Source: Pseudomonas caricapapayae
GTDB lineage: Bacteria > Pseudomonadota > Gammaproteobacteria > Pseudomonadales > Pseudomonadaceae
DNA length: 64,000 nt
Direction of reading: 5' to 3'
Assembly (NCBI RefSeq): GCF_001400735.1
Contig: NZ_LJPW01000089.1
Span: 1-64,000 of the forward strand
Shown: positions 45,214 through 53,661 of the stretch, piece after piece
How positions within the stretch are numbered: position 1 is the stretch's first letter
Layout of the letters: each line of letters starts with the position of its first letter
Program-made: the position numbers and the translations under genes
The notes under the pieces: generated by a model
Databases searched by the model: none
Told to the model about the DNA's origin: nothing
What the model saw: only the letters and a program-made list of their open reading frames with translations

Positions 45214-46103
45214 GCTTTTACCCCGCGTCGCTGGAAGCGGGCCAGGAGTTTGAATTGGGCAATGCTCAGCGCCACGACTGCCAGCAACATGAGTACTGAC
45301 AGCGTCGACGATCCGGCCAGATCCAGCCCCATGAAACCGTCTGTATAGATCTTGTAGGCCAGCACGTTGGTGGTATCGCCTGGTCCGCCGTGGGTGAGCG
45401 TATCGACCAGTCCGAAACTGTTCGACAGGCTTTCCAGCAGGTCGATGACAAACACGAAGAGCAAATAGGGCGCGATCAGTGGCAGCTGTATGTCGAGCAT
45501 CCGTCGCAAGGGGCCAGCCCCGTCCAGTGCTGCGGCCGCGAGGTAGTCGTCCGGTACGGACTTCAAGCTGGCAACCAGCATCACAAAGTTGAACGGGACC
45601 AGGCACCACGCATACGCCACAATCAGCAGCAGCATGCTTTGTAGCGGGCTGGCGTAGGGTGCCCAGGTGCCGGGCGCTATCTCGTTGAGCCAGGCGAAAA
45701 TACCCATCACCGGATTGGCCAGCACATGAAAGACGATACCGATGGTGGCGCCCGATACCGCGTAAGGCCAGATCAGCAGGTTGCGAAACACGGCATTGCC
45801 GCGCAGTTTCAATTCAAGGCACAGCGCAAGCACCAGCGCGATGAGGATCGAAAGTACAACGCTCGACAGACTGAACAGCAGCGTCGAGCCCAGTGCGGCG
45901 AGCACACCGGGGTCTTCCAGTACCCGCCAGTAATTGCTCAGTCCGACAAAGATTTCATGACCGCCGAACGGCGGGACCAGATGAAACGACCACCAGATCG
46001 CCTGCACAGCGGGCCAATAAAAGAACAGCCCCAGCGCCAGTAATTGGGGCAGGGCAAACAGTAGCGCCAGACGCGGCTGCGGGAAATGTGCACGAGGTTT
46101 CAT
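45210..46103 (-). CDS. ugpA: ABC transporter permease (UgpA/MalF type)
   Basis: A 297-residue inner-membrane permease with six predicted helices, starting with a hydrophobic segment after PQPRLALLFALPQLLALGLF. The EAA loop lies near residue 198 (DDYLAAAALDGAGPLRRM, then IQLPLI). It overlaps the binding-protein gene by four bases and the next permease by four bases, so the whole transporter is translationally coupled. Confidence 0.88.
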   Translation of the reverse strand: MKPRAHFPQPRLALLFALPQLLALGLFFYWPAVQAIWWSFHLVPPFGGHEIFVGLSNYWRVLEDPGVLAALGSTLLFSLSSVVLSILIALVLALCLELKLRGNAVFRNLLIWPYAVSGATIGIVFHVLANPVMGIFAWLNEIAPGTWAPYASPLQSMLLLIVAYAWCLVPFNFVMLVASLKSVPDDYLAAAALDGAGPLRRMLDIQLPLIAPYLLFVFVIDLLESLSNSFGLVDTLTHGGPGDTTNVLAYKIYTDGFMGLDLAGSSTLSVLMLLAVVALSIAQFKLLARFQRRGVKA

Positions 46104-47428
46104 GGCGTTGCCTCGCTTGCCCCATTGCTGGCCTGGGTCTGGTGCATCTGCTGAAACAGGCTGAGCAATTCGTTGGCGCGCAGCGTTGTCTGGCGCAGGG
46201 CGTGTTCAACGCTTTGGCGACCTGTGAGCGCGTTCTCCATTTCCTGCGACCAGATCAGCCGCATCAGCGTGATAAAGCCGCAGCGCAAAGGCGCAGAGGG
46301 CCGACCATCAATGTCGCTGAGTGCAGCAAGTCCGACCGTCACTGCCGATGGCTCCCTTGCTGTGGACTGCAGCCGTGCTGCAGCGTCCTGCGTGACCGGT
46401 AGATAGCCCGTCCGGGCACTGAATACCAACTGGTTCTCGGCTTGCAGCACGAACGCCAGGAATTCCGAGACCAGCCGGTACTCCCTAACAGAGTGGCCAC
46501 GCATTACCCACAGCGAAGACCCGCCGGGGGCATTGGCGCGTCGCTGGGTGGTGGCGTAGATCGGCACCGGTGTGACATCGATATCGGATTTGAGCGTGCT
46601 GTGTACGATATTCCAGGCACCTGTGGAATCCAGCAGCATGGCGCAGTCATCCGTGGCGAAAGCCAGCGCCTGCTGGCCGCTGCGGGTCGAATCCTCATGA
46701 ACCACCAGACCTTCGCCAGCCCATTGCGTCAGGTCGTTCATCAGGCGCAGGTGGGCACCTTTGTCGAACTGATAGCGTTCGTTGCCTGCAGCGCGAGTAG
46801 CGACCTCGGTGCCTTGCGCTGCACTGGTCTGTTCCAGCCAGATCCAGGGTGCAAACTCGGTGACGGCAGGGCACGTGTGGCCGTTTCTCTTCAAGGCCCG
46901 CAAGGCCGTGGCAAATGCTTCCCACGTGGCGGGTGGCTCGCTGATACCTGCTGCGGCGAGTGCATTTCGGTGCGTATAGAGCACGGCTGTGGAGGCTGCA
47001 AAAGGCTGAGCTGCGAGAACGCCTTGCTCATCGGAGTAGTAGCGGCGCAAGGCCGGCAGAAAGGTGTCGTCGTAATAGGCTCTTTGGTGATGGGCCATGA
47101 CCGCCTCGACAGGTCGCGTGGCACCGCCCAGCAGCATGTCCGGTGTGGCAACGTCGTAAATCTCGACCAGTGCCGGGCCTATGCCTGCGCGGTAAGCGGC
47201 TACGGTTTTCTGCAGCGTCTGTTCATAACTGCCTTGGCGAATACAGTGCAGGCGATCCTCATCCTCGCGCTGAGCGTTGAAGCTTCTGCACAAATCCGCG
47301 ATGGCACTTCCGGCCGCGCCGCCGTGGCTGTACCAGAACTCGGCGGGTGCGGCGAAGACCTGAGCTGCGAGCGGCAGCAGCGCAAGCACCGATAGCGTCT
47401 TACTGATGAAAGGCATGAGGGCATCCAC
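46100..47428 (-). CDS. ugpB: UgpB-like periplasmic substrate-binding protein
   Basis: A 442-residue family 1 solute-binding protein with a Sec signal peptide ending near AAQVFA. By eye it aligns with E. coli UgpB over its length; ligand-pocket regions of that protein that are kept include SYEQTLQK, the WIWLEQ tryptophans, GGSSLWVM, TGYLPVT and an arginine in PLRCGF. This supports glycerol-3-phosphate or glycerophosphodiester binding over a plain sugar. The start may be GTG 47428 or the in-frame ATG at 47416; neither has a strong ribosome-binding site. First gene of the operon, divergent from the ROK regulator. Confidence 0.85.
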   Translation of the reverse strand: MDALMPFISKTLSVLALLPLAAQVFAAPAEFWYSHGGAAGSAIADLCRSFNAQREDEDRLHCIRQGSYEQTLQKTVAAYRAGIGPALVEIYDVATPDMLLGGATRPVEAVMAHHQRAYYDDTFLPALRRYYSDEQGVLAAQPFAASTAVLYTHRNALAAAGISEPPATWEAFATALRALKRNGHTCPAVTEFAPWIWLEQTSAAQGTEVATRAAGNERYQFDKGAHLRLMNDLTQWAGEGLVVHEDSTRSGQQALAFATDDCAMLLDSTGAWNIVHSTLKSDIDVTPVPIYATTQRRANAPGGSSLWVMRGHSVREYRLVSEFLAFVLQAENQLVFSARTGYLPVTQDAAARLQSTAREPSAVTVGLAALSDIDGRPSAPLRCGFITLMRLIWSQEMENALTGRQSVEHALRQTTLRANELLSLFQQMHQTQASNGASEATP

Positions 47429-47442
47429 AGGAACTCAGTGCC

Positions 47443-47515
47443 ATTTAATACAGCTTGTGTGTAGTATTTGTGACCTGTGCGACGTTTATTAAATTTTCAT
47501 GATGGAAGTGTGCAA
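47443..47515 (-). promoter_or_regulatory. Operon promoter with paired AT-rich half-sites in the ugp-ROK divergent region
   Basis: On the minus strand, TTGCAC (47510-47515) and TTAATA (47487-47492) are spaced by 17 bases and point toward the binding-protein gene. TATTAAAT (47487-47494) overlaps that -10 box, and its exact inverse ATTTAATA (47443-47450) lies 44 bases away, close to the translation start. Such a pair is a plausible binding site for the divergently encoded ROK regulator. The 153-base gap holds no other gene. Confidence 0.45.
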
Positions 47516-47581
47516 TAGGTGGTGGGCGATACACTGCTTCATACGCCCACTGTTTCAATCCCCTTCTGATTTGTAGATTCC

Positions 47582-48712
47582 ATGCCTCTCGACCTCGACA
47601 CGCCGCTTCATTCGCAACAACCGTTGAGCCTCAATGAACGCAAATTGCTGGATATCCTTCGCCGTCGCGGCGCAATCACCCGCGCCACGGTTTCGACCGA
47701 GATGGACTTGGCTCAGCAGTCGGTACACCGCCTGATTGAAGAATTGATCAGTCGTGGTCTGCTGCGCAGCGGCGAGCGCGTGAAGAACGGTAGGGGGCAA
47801 CCGAGTCCACGTATCGAACTGGTCAATGAAGCGGTGTATGCCATCGGCGTATCGATCAATACCGACTCGGCAGTCGTCTGCATCGCCGATCTGGGCTGCA
47901 ATGTGCTGGAACAAGTCACTCTGCGTACGCCGCCGTTGAGCCGTAACAGCACGCTGGCCTCGCTGGAGAGAACCATCGAACGCATCCTTCAGCGCAACGG
48001 CATCGAAGCGGAGCGGGTGGTTGGCGTGGGTTTCGCGATTGCCGGGTTTTTTCTCGATAATCGCCAGGTCAATGCTCCGGAACCGCTGCGCGACTGGTCA
48101 TTGATGGACCTGCAACCGGTACTCGAAGAGCGCTTCGGCATGCCGGTCTGGCTGGAAAACAACGCCACCACTGCCGCCATCGGTGAAAGCCTGGTGGGCG
48201 TGGGGGCATGGGCCGGCAATTTCATTTACCTGTCGTTCAACTTCGGTTTCGGCGCAGGCGTGGTGATCAACGGCAAACCGTATTTCGGCAGTCACGGCAA
48301 CGCCGGCGAGATCACGCTCTACAACGACGAAGAATCGATAAACCGACCGGCCTTGCGTTACCTGCTCGATGAATTGCATCAGCGTGGCGTGCAGGTCGAT
48401 TCAATCGAAGACCTGCGCCTGCGCTTCGACCCTGACTGGCCCGGTGTGGATACCTGGCTGACTCGGGTCAAGCCAACGCTGGACCGTTTGATCAACGCCT
48501 TGGCGGGACTGTTCGATCCGCAGGCTGTGGTGTTCGGCGGGCAGTTGCCACCAGAACTGGGCAGGCGGCTGATTGCAGAGACGACTTTCTGGGGCACGCA
48601 TCGCTATAACTCGCCACCGCCTCGGCCACAGTTACTGTTGAGCGAGACGAATGGGGATGCGGCGGCTCTCGGGGCGGCGCTGGTGCCGTTGAAAGAGCGG
48701 TTTTTTGTTTGA
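47582..48712 (+). CDS. ROK-family transcriptional regulator
   Basis: A 376-residue NagC/Mlc/XylR-like regulator. A winged helix-turn-helix covers about residues 20-62 (RATVSTEMDLAQQSVHRLIE), followed by the ROK domain. The kinase-type DIGGT phosphate loop is replaced by VSINTDS, so it should not phosphorylate sugars. The family zinc-binding cysteine cluster after SHGNAGEI is absent, which is atypical. It is divergent from the ugp-like operon and is its likely repressor, sensing a sugar or inositol-type ligand. That role is inferred from position. Confidence 0.85.
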   Translation: MPLDLDTPLHSQQPLSLNERKLLDILRRRGAITRATVSTEMDLAQQSVHRLIEELISRGLLRSGERVKNGRGQPSPRIELVNEAVYAIGVSINTDSAVVCIADLGCNVLEQVTLRTPPLSRNSTLASLERTIERILQRNGIEAERVVGVGFAIAGFFLDNRQVNAPEPLRDWSLMDLQPVLEERFGMPVWLENNATTAAIGESLVGVGAWAGNFIYLSFNFGFGAGVVINGKPYFGSHGNAGEITLYNDEESINRPALRYLLDELHQRGVQVDSIEDLRLRFDPDWPGVDTWLTRVKPTLDRLINALAGLFDPQAVVFGGQLPPELGRRLIAETTFWGTHRYNSPPPRPQLLLSETNGDAAALGAALVPLKERFFV

Positions 48713-48833
48713 TTTTGTTGTGTCTTTTGCGTGTGCATTACTAAGCCTGGGGCACGTCAGCTGCGCACGATGCTGACAGAATCTGTCACGAGTGCGCGAT
48801 ACAGTCGGTTTCCCATTCAACAGGAAACCAATC

Positions 48834-49211
48834 ATGAACGATACCAATGGCGGCGCTCTGGCTATTGCACGCGCTTACATCAATGCAATCGCCAACAAAG
48901 ACGTCGAGACGATCCTCTCAATGTCGGCCGAAGATGTTGTATGTGTTTCACCCATCGGGCAGACCAACGGAATTGAGCAATTTCGTGCGTTTCACGACGG
49001 TTTTGCCCGCATGCTCACGAATTTGACTGTTCTCGCGGTCTATGGCGACGACGTGCAGGCCGTAGTGGTCTATGACGCGGAAACCCGTCCCGTTCCGCAC
49101 TCTGTTATTGCCGAACTCATCAAGGTCAAGGACGGTCGGCTCGTCTGCACCCATGTGATCTACGACGCCTCGCCATTTGCCAGCTACATGGCAACGGTTC
49201 AGCCTCACTGA
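48834..49211 (+). CDS. NTF2/SnoaL-like small protein
   Basis: A 125-residue protein of the cone-shaped NTF2-like fold, judged from the pattern ALAIARAYINAIANKDVETIL at the N terminus followed by alternating beta strands (VLAVYGDDVQAVVVYD, VIAELIKVKDGRLV). The ATG at 48834 is preceded by AGGAAA; the frame is open a little further upstream. Family members are enzymes or ligand binders of many kinds, and no catalytic residues can be assigned. It stands alone between the ROK gene and a degraded region. Confidence 0.6.
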   Translation: MNDTNGGALAIARAYINAIANKDVETILSMSAEDVVCVSPIGQTNGIEQFRAFHDGFARMLTNLTVLAVYGDDVQAVVVYDAETRPVPHSVIAELIKVKDGRLVCTHVIYDASPFASYMATVQPH

Positions 49212-49396
49212 AAAATCTGCGGCAGCGGTGTTCCAGACCATCATCAACCCTGCTGATACTGCTCGCTACTGTGGTGCCTTGACTGAAGCGTCTGCGACGC
49301 CACTGCGTATCCGTCAGTTATCCGCTGACCGGCGTCGTTGTGAGGTAGCTGCTTTGGAAGCCACGATAGCGGGCAGTTGCAGCGCGTAGGCAATGA
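49212..49396. other. Non-coding stretch between the NTF2-like gene and a dehydrogenase remnant
   Basis: No supported gene. The sequence has the local GC level but all frames are interrupted, which fits decayed coding sequence. No repeat or insertion-sequence end is visible. Confidence 0.4.
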
Positions 49397-49576
49397 TCCG
49401 GCATCCTTGACGCCGTTGCTCATGCGGCTAAAGATGGAAAAATCCGATTGCCGATCGCATTGACCGTTTCACTGCCCGACGCAATTCGTTTGATCGCCGA
49501 GACTGAAACCGGCCTCAGGATAAAAGGTGAAGGCCTTGTTGCTATGGACCGAACATGTCACGCAGCCATCGATTGA
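49397..49576 (+). pseudogene. Remnant C terminus of a zinc-type alcohol dehydrogenase / quinone reductase
   Basis: A 59-codon open stretch bounded upstream by an in-frame stop and lacking a start codon. It reads LDAVAHAAKDGKIRLPIALT, then SLPDAIRLIAETETGLRIKG and EGLVAMD. This resembles the last 50 residues of medium-chain dehydrogenases of the quinone-oxidoreductase type, which carry a DGKLRxPIAxxxPLxxAxxA pattern followed by a GKxVL-like strand. It runs into the start of the next gene. Interpretation: tail of a gene lost by deletion. Based on pattern recognition only. Confidence 0.45.
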
Positions 49577-50262
49577 ATGAACTTATGCAGGTACTCCGCC
49601 GCCACCGAGGGGTGGTGTCCGGTCTGGAGCTTGCGCGTGAAACCGGCGTTTCTCTACGTACTGTCTATCGTGATGTCGCGACGCTTCAAGAGATGGGAGC
49701 TGACATTGAGGGCGAAGCCGGGGTGGGTTATATCCTGCGGCCAGGTTTTCTCTTGCCGCCGATGTCTTTCACCGAAGAAGAAATTCATGCGCTTGCGGCA
49801 GGTGCCCAGTGGGTCATTCGTCAGACGGACGAGGGGCTTGCACGTGCCGCGCAGAACGCATTGGCCAAGATCGGGGGCGTGCTTCCAGCCGAGATGCAAA
49901 AGGCATTGGACGATGATGGGGTTTATATTGGTCATCAAAAGAAGGATGTTGCTGAACTTGATCTGCGCCTTGTCCGCCAGGCAATGCGTGAACAACGCAA
50001 GATGCGCATTTTGTATACCGATCAGGCAGGTGTCCTATCGGAACGAACGATTTGGCCAATCATGTTAGGATTTGTAGAATCTCGGCGTTTTATTGCCGGA
50101 TGGTGTGAACTCCGCGAGGACTTTCGTTTATTCCGTATTGACCGCATCATCAAGACAGAAACCTTAAGTGATTGTTACTCGCGCAACCGTCGCGGACTCG
50201 TCAAGCAATGGCGAAGCCAGAGGGCGCTTGCCCGCTTGGCATCGGAGAAGAAAAACGCTTGA
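49555..50262 (+). CDS. YafY-type helix-turn-helix / WYL-domain regulator
   Basis: A 235-residue DeoR-like transcription factor. The N-terminal winged helix covers residues 1-60 (MSRSHRLNELMQVLRRHRGV, then SGLELARETGVSLRTVYRD). The WYL-type ligand domain begins near residue 135 and includes IWPIMLGFVESRRFIAGWCE and LREDFRLFRIDRI, as in E. coli YafY. Such regulators commonly act on neighbouring genes. The preceding dehydrogenase remnant may be what is left of its former target. The current target is unknown. Confidence 0.82.
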   Translation: MSRSHRLNELMQVLRRHRGVVSGLELARETGVSLRTVYRDVATLQEMGADIEGEAGVGYILRPGFLLPPMSFTEEEIHALAAGAQWVIRQTDEGLARAAQNALAKIGGVLPAEMQKALDDDGVYIGHQKKDVAELDLRLVRQAMREQRKMRILYTDQAGVLSERTIWPIMLGFVESRRFIAGWCELREDFRLFRIDRIIKTETLSDCYSRNRRGLVKQWRSQRALARLASEKKNA

Positions 50263-50457
50263 TCCGGGCCCCGGCATTGCCTCGAATCCTCACCCGCTAG
50301 AATGCTGCAAGACCTCCTGCGAAGTCGTAGTTGTTTACAGCATGAGCGTCCGGCCACTCAGTCGTGCGCGGCTAAGCGGGTTGATACCTGTTATGTGGCA
50401 GCAGCTCCCCGGTTCCGCGCCCGCTGCGTAGGCAACCTGCCGCCGTCTCGAGAAAAC
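50263..50457. other. Intergenic stretch without recognised gene
   Basis: A 195-base gap at the convergent junction of the YafY-type gene and the small HTH gene. I see no terminator with a T run, no tRNA and no convincing short gene. Confidence 0.4.
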
Positions 50458-50697
50458 CTACCTCCTCAGCGCTACAGCCTCTGCCACAAGGCACTCCAGC
50501 GCAAACTGCTCTGTGTACGTCATCTGAATCGGCGTGGTCTCGCCCTTGACGGTCCTTTCGCCCTCGAGGATGTAGCGAATGCGTTTGTCAGTGACTCCGA
50601 TACGCTTGGCGATCCATGAGGGCGTCTGGCCGATGCGCGAGATCAGCTTGTCGGCGTATTCGGTGGAAGGGTTATAGAGTTCTGCGTTGGGTGTCAT
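50458..50697 (-). CDS. Small orphan helix-turn-helix protein
   Basis: A 79-residue predicted DNA-binding protein. A Cro-like helix-turn-helix is suggested by LISRIGQTPSWIAKRIGVTD and KRIRYILEGERTV (about residues 18-50), with the typical alternation of short helices. There is no partner gene of toxin-antitoxin type next to it. It could be a remnant of a prophage or mobile element, or a small free-standing regulator. The name of the family cannot be given with confidence. Confidence 0.6.
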   Translation of the reverse strand: MTPNAELYNPSTEYADKLISRIGQTPSWIAKRIGVTDKRIRYILEGERTVKGETTPIQMTYTEQFALECLVAEAVALRR

Positions 50698-50875
50698 GGG
50701 GTGTCCGGAGGGAGGTCAGGCGCTATAGATGCGGGGAAGTATGCAGCACGGTGGGGGATTCGTCGCTGTGGCGGTGAGCAATAGACGTTCACTGGGCAGC
50801 GGTTGAGAGATTTTCTTGATGAGCAAGCGCCTGATTGGCGAGTGAGGCGATCCTTCGCCCTTCAGCCAGCAGCGA
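50698..50875. other. Intergenic stretch downstream of the TonB receptor gene
   Basis: A 178-base gap that holds the promoter region of the small HTH gene on one side and the 3' flank of the receptor gene on the other (both are minus strand). No terminator hairpin with a T run is evident. Confidence 0.35.
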
Positions 50876-53182
50876 TCAGAGTTTCACCCCTAGCGTCACA
50901 AACGCACTGCGCGGTGTGCCCACCTGAAGAACCTGCAAATTGCCTGCCGGGTCGCTGGCTGCGCTGGCGTCGGTGTTGAGGGTGGAGATGTAGCGCTTGT
51001 CGAACAGGTTGACCATGTTCAGTGACAAGGTGGTGTCTTTGATGGCACCGAGTTTGCCGAAGTCATAGCCCAGGTTGGCGTTCGCCAGCCAATAGCCGCT
51101 GACGCTGGAATCGTTGGTGTAGGTGTAATAGCGCTTGCTGATGTAGTTGCCCTGCAGGCCGGCATTCCAATGCTGCCAATTCCAGTCCAGATTGCTCGAA
51201 TACATCAGTTTCGGAGTATCCACGACGGTTTTGTCTTTCACATGAACGGTGCTGCCGCCGCTGCTGTAGTCATCATCGTAAGTGCTGCGGTTGTAGGACA
51301 TCGAGTTGGACCAGCGCCAGTGCTCGTCGGGCGTCAGGCCGAATGACAGTTCCAGACCACGGCTGGTGACCGAGCCGACGTTGGCGACCCCGTTCTGACA
51401 GATGACGATGCCGGTACAGTTGGTGATGGCCACCAGGCGATTATCGAATCTGGTGTTATAGATTGCCGCCGAGGCCGAATACAGTGGGGTGCTGCGGCGC
51501 AGGCCCAGTTCGACGGTTTTCGAGGTCTCGGGTTTCAGGTCCTTGAAGCCGTTTTGCGCATCTACTGCGCTCTGCGTCGTGAAGAACGGGCTGTAGCCGC
51601 CACTTGGAAACGCTGCCATGTTTTCCGAGTAAGACGTAAAGACTTCATCGTCCTTGTCGAGTTTGTAGGTCGCGCCTACTTGCGGCAAAAATCTGTCCCG
51701 CGCTTCCAGCGAGCCGCTGGCATAACCGCCACCTTTGCCTTCGGCGGTCGAGGTGGTCACCGTGTTTTTCGCTCCGAACTCAAGCTTGAGACGATCATCG
51801 AGCAGGGTGTAGGTGTCACGCAGGTAGAACTGCCGGGTCAGGTCGTTGTAACTCTGGTCCAGCACCGTCGCCGCCTGCCTCAGACCGTTGGTTTTGACGA
51901 TGTGGTTTTGCGGCGTCGCATTGGTGGTATCGAACAGGTAGCGGGCGATGTCGTTCTTGTTCGACTGAATCCAGAACCCGCCCTGAATTTCATGCTGGCC
52001 CAGGTAGTAGGTCAGCGAACTCTGGAAACCGGTTCGATCGATGCCATACACCGTGCTGCGAATCGAGTTGCTGGGCACCGTGGTCGAGCCGCTGGTGAAG
52101 ACGAACGGGTAATACGAGTTGCCCCGGCCCGAGTCATGGTGGTGATAGACGGTCGCGTCCAGAACCAGATCATCGGTCAGCGAGAAGTTGCCGTTGAGGA
52201 TGTCCAGTTCGTCATCGCGCAGGCTGCTGGCGTTGTAGGTCGCGTCGCCCGCACTGGTCACACCGCCGGTATAGATGCCGTTGGCTGCATTCACCGCACG
52301 GGTCCAGTCCGGCGTGTAGTAGCTCCAGTTGTAACCCAGGCGCTGGATGATGCTCTTCGACAGGCTGGGCAGATTGGCTTCATCGTGAGACGAGGTGCTG
52401 TGGAAGAAGCTCACGCGGTTGTCGCCGAAGTTGTAATTGACCTTGGCGTTCACCGCATCGGATTTTTGCGGGTTGTCGTGGCCTTTCCAGGCGTCGGCGT
52501 CGTACTTTTCTCCCGATACATAAGCGGACAGGCCATTGTATTCGCCTGTGTCGACGCGCATGAAGGTGCGCGAAGTGTCGTAACTGCCCAGGGTCTGTGA
52601 CAGTCGCGCGCCGAACGCCTTGTCCGGGTTGGAGCTGGTGAACTGAATGGTGCCGCCCAGATCACTGTTCGACGCCGTACCCAGCGAGCCGATGCCGGGA
52701 GCCACTTCGCTGGTTGCGATGTTTTCCGCAATGATCGCCCGGGTGATGCTCAGGCCGTTGAAGTTGCCGAAGCTCATGTTGCCGAGCGTGACGCCGTCCA
52801 GCGTGTAGCCCAGGTGGTGCATATCAAAACCGCGCAGACTGATGCGCTGGCTGCCTTCTTCACGGCCCAGCGGGTCGCCGGACTGGAAGTTGACCCCCGG
52901 CAACCGTTGCAGAACCTTCAGCGGGCTGGTGCCTGCGGAATAAGCGGTCACGTCCTTTTGCGTAACGCGCTGCACCTGACGGGTTTCACCCTGGCCAATC
53001 ACCGACACTGTGCCCAGTGTCATGGCCGCCGCGTCTTCGCCAGCCGGTGCCGTTACCGGGATTGGCATGTCATCGTCGGCCTGAATGAACGGGCTGACCA
53101 GGCACAGTGAATTCAATGAAACCAGCAGCGCGAGGCGCGTTACCGGGAATCGAGAGGCGCGCGGTATCAATCGATTGTTCAT
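50876..53182 (-). CDS. TonB-dependent outer-membrane receptor
   Basis: A 768-residue receptor that imports a ligand through the outer membrane using TonB energy. Residues 1 to about 35 form the signal peptide (SLCLVSPFIQA). A TonB-box-like TLGTVSV lies near residue 56, the plug domain follows (LKVLQRLPGVNFQSGD, then RISLRGFDMHHLGYTLDGV), and the rest is the 22-strand barrel. The protein ends VTLGVKL rather than in an aromatic residue. It is the last gene of a tonB-exbB-exbD-receptor operon. Ligand cannot be told: no sigma/anti-sigma extension, siderophore gene or Fur box is nearby. Confidence 0.9.
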   Translation of the reverse strand: MNNRLIPRASRFPVTRLALLVSLNSLCLVSPFIQADDDMPIPVTAPAGEDAAAMTLGTVSVIGQGETRQVQRVTQKDVTAYSAGTSPLKVLQRLPGVNFQSGDPLGREEGSQRISLRGFDMHHLGYTLDGVTLGNMSFGNFNGLSITRAIIAENIATSEVAPGIGSLGTASNSDLGGTIQFTSSNPDKAFGARLSQTLGSYDTSRTFMRVDTGEYNGLSAYVSGEKYDADAWKGHDNPQKSDAVNAKVNYNFGDNRVSFFHSTSSHDEANLPSLSKSIIQRLGYNWSYYTPDWTRAVNAANGIYTGGVTSAGDATYNASSLRDDELDILNGNFSLTDDLVLDATVYHHHDSGRGNSYYPFVFTSGSTTVPSNSIRSTVYGIDRTGFQSSLTYYLGQHEIQGGFWIQSNKNDIARYLFDTTNATPQNHIVKTNGLRQAATVLDQSYNDLTRQFYLRDTYTLLDDRLKLEFGAKNTVTTSTAEGKGGGYASGSLEARDRFLPQVGATYKLDKDDEVFTSYSENMAAFPSGGYSPFFTTQSAVDAQNGFKDLKPETSKTVELGLRRSTPLYSASAAIYNTRFDNRLVAITNCTGIVICQNGVANVGSVTSRGLELSFGLTPDEHWRWSNSMSYNRSTYDDDYSSGGSTVHVKDKTVVDTPKLMYSSNLDWNWQHWNAGLQGNYISKRYYTYTNDSSVSGYWLANANLGYDFGKLGAIKDTTLSLNMVNLFDKRYISTLNTDASAASDPAGNLQVLQVGTPRSAFVTLGVKL

Positions 53183-53255
53183 GAAAAGGTTTTCCTGGGG
53201 GCGTCAGGGGGCCGCGCTTGCGGCGGGTCATGGGGTTAACGACAGGTTTTTTGTG

Positions 53256-53660
53256 TCAGGGGCTTTCGGTAATCACCGACAGGCGACTGATGCCGGTTTT
53301 CTGCACATCGGCCAGCACCTGAGCAACGCGGCCATAGCCTGTGGCCTGATCGGCGCGCAGGCTGACCGCAACGTCCGGGTCTTTGTTGTGCAAGGCTTGC
53401 AGCAGGTCCGGCAGGTGTTCCAGCGCGACCGCTTCACTGTCGATGAACACGCCGCCACTGGCGTCGATACTCACAACCACCGGGCTGGCCTGATCCAGTG
53501 AGGTGGTGGCGACAGTTTGCGGCAGGTCGAGCGGGATCGCGTTGTTGAGCAGCGGGGCGGTAACGATGAAGGTCACCAGTAGCACCAGCATTACGTCCAC
53601 CAGGGGCGTAATGTTGATGTCGCTGATTGCGTCGTCATCACTGGACGTGGAGAAGGACAT
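53256..53660 (-). CDS. exbD: Biopolymer transport protein ExbD
   Basis: ExbD is part of the inner-membrane proton motor that energises TonB. The 134-residue protein has a short cytoplasmic N terminus, one transmembrane helix (about residues 21-41) with the essential proton-carrying aspartate at D22 (NITPLVDVMLVLLVTFIV), and a periplasmic domain. One base separates it from the exbB stop, so the pair is translationally linked. Confidence 0.93.
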   Translation of the reverse strand: MSFSTSSDDDAISDINITPLVDVMLVLLVTFIVTAPLLNNAIPLDLPQTVATTSLDQASPVVVSIDASGGVFIDSEAVALEHLPDLLQALHNKDPDVAVSLRADQATGYGRVAQVLADVQKTGISRLSVITESP

Positions 53661-53661
53661 G

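Noticed and set aside
45214..45609. N-terminal extension of the second permease frame
   Set aside because: It is antiparallel in sense to no gene but overlaps the first permease in another frame. The ATGA overlap at 45210-45213 marks the real start.
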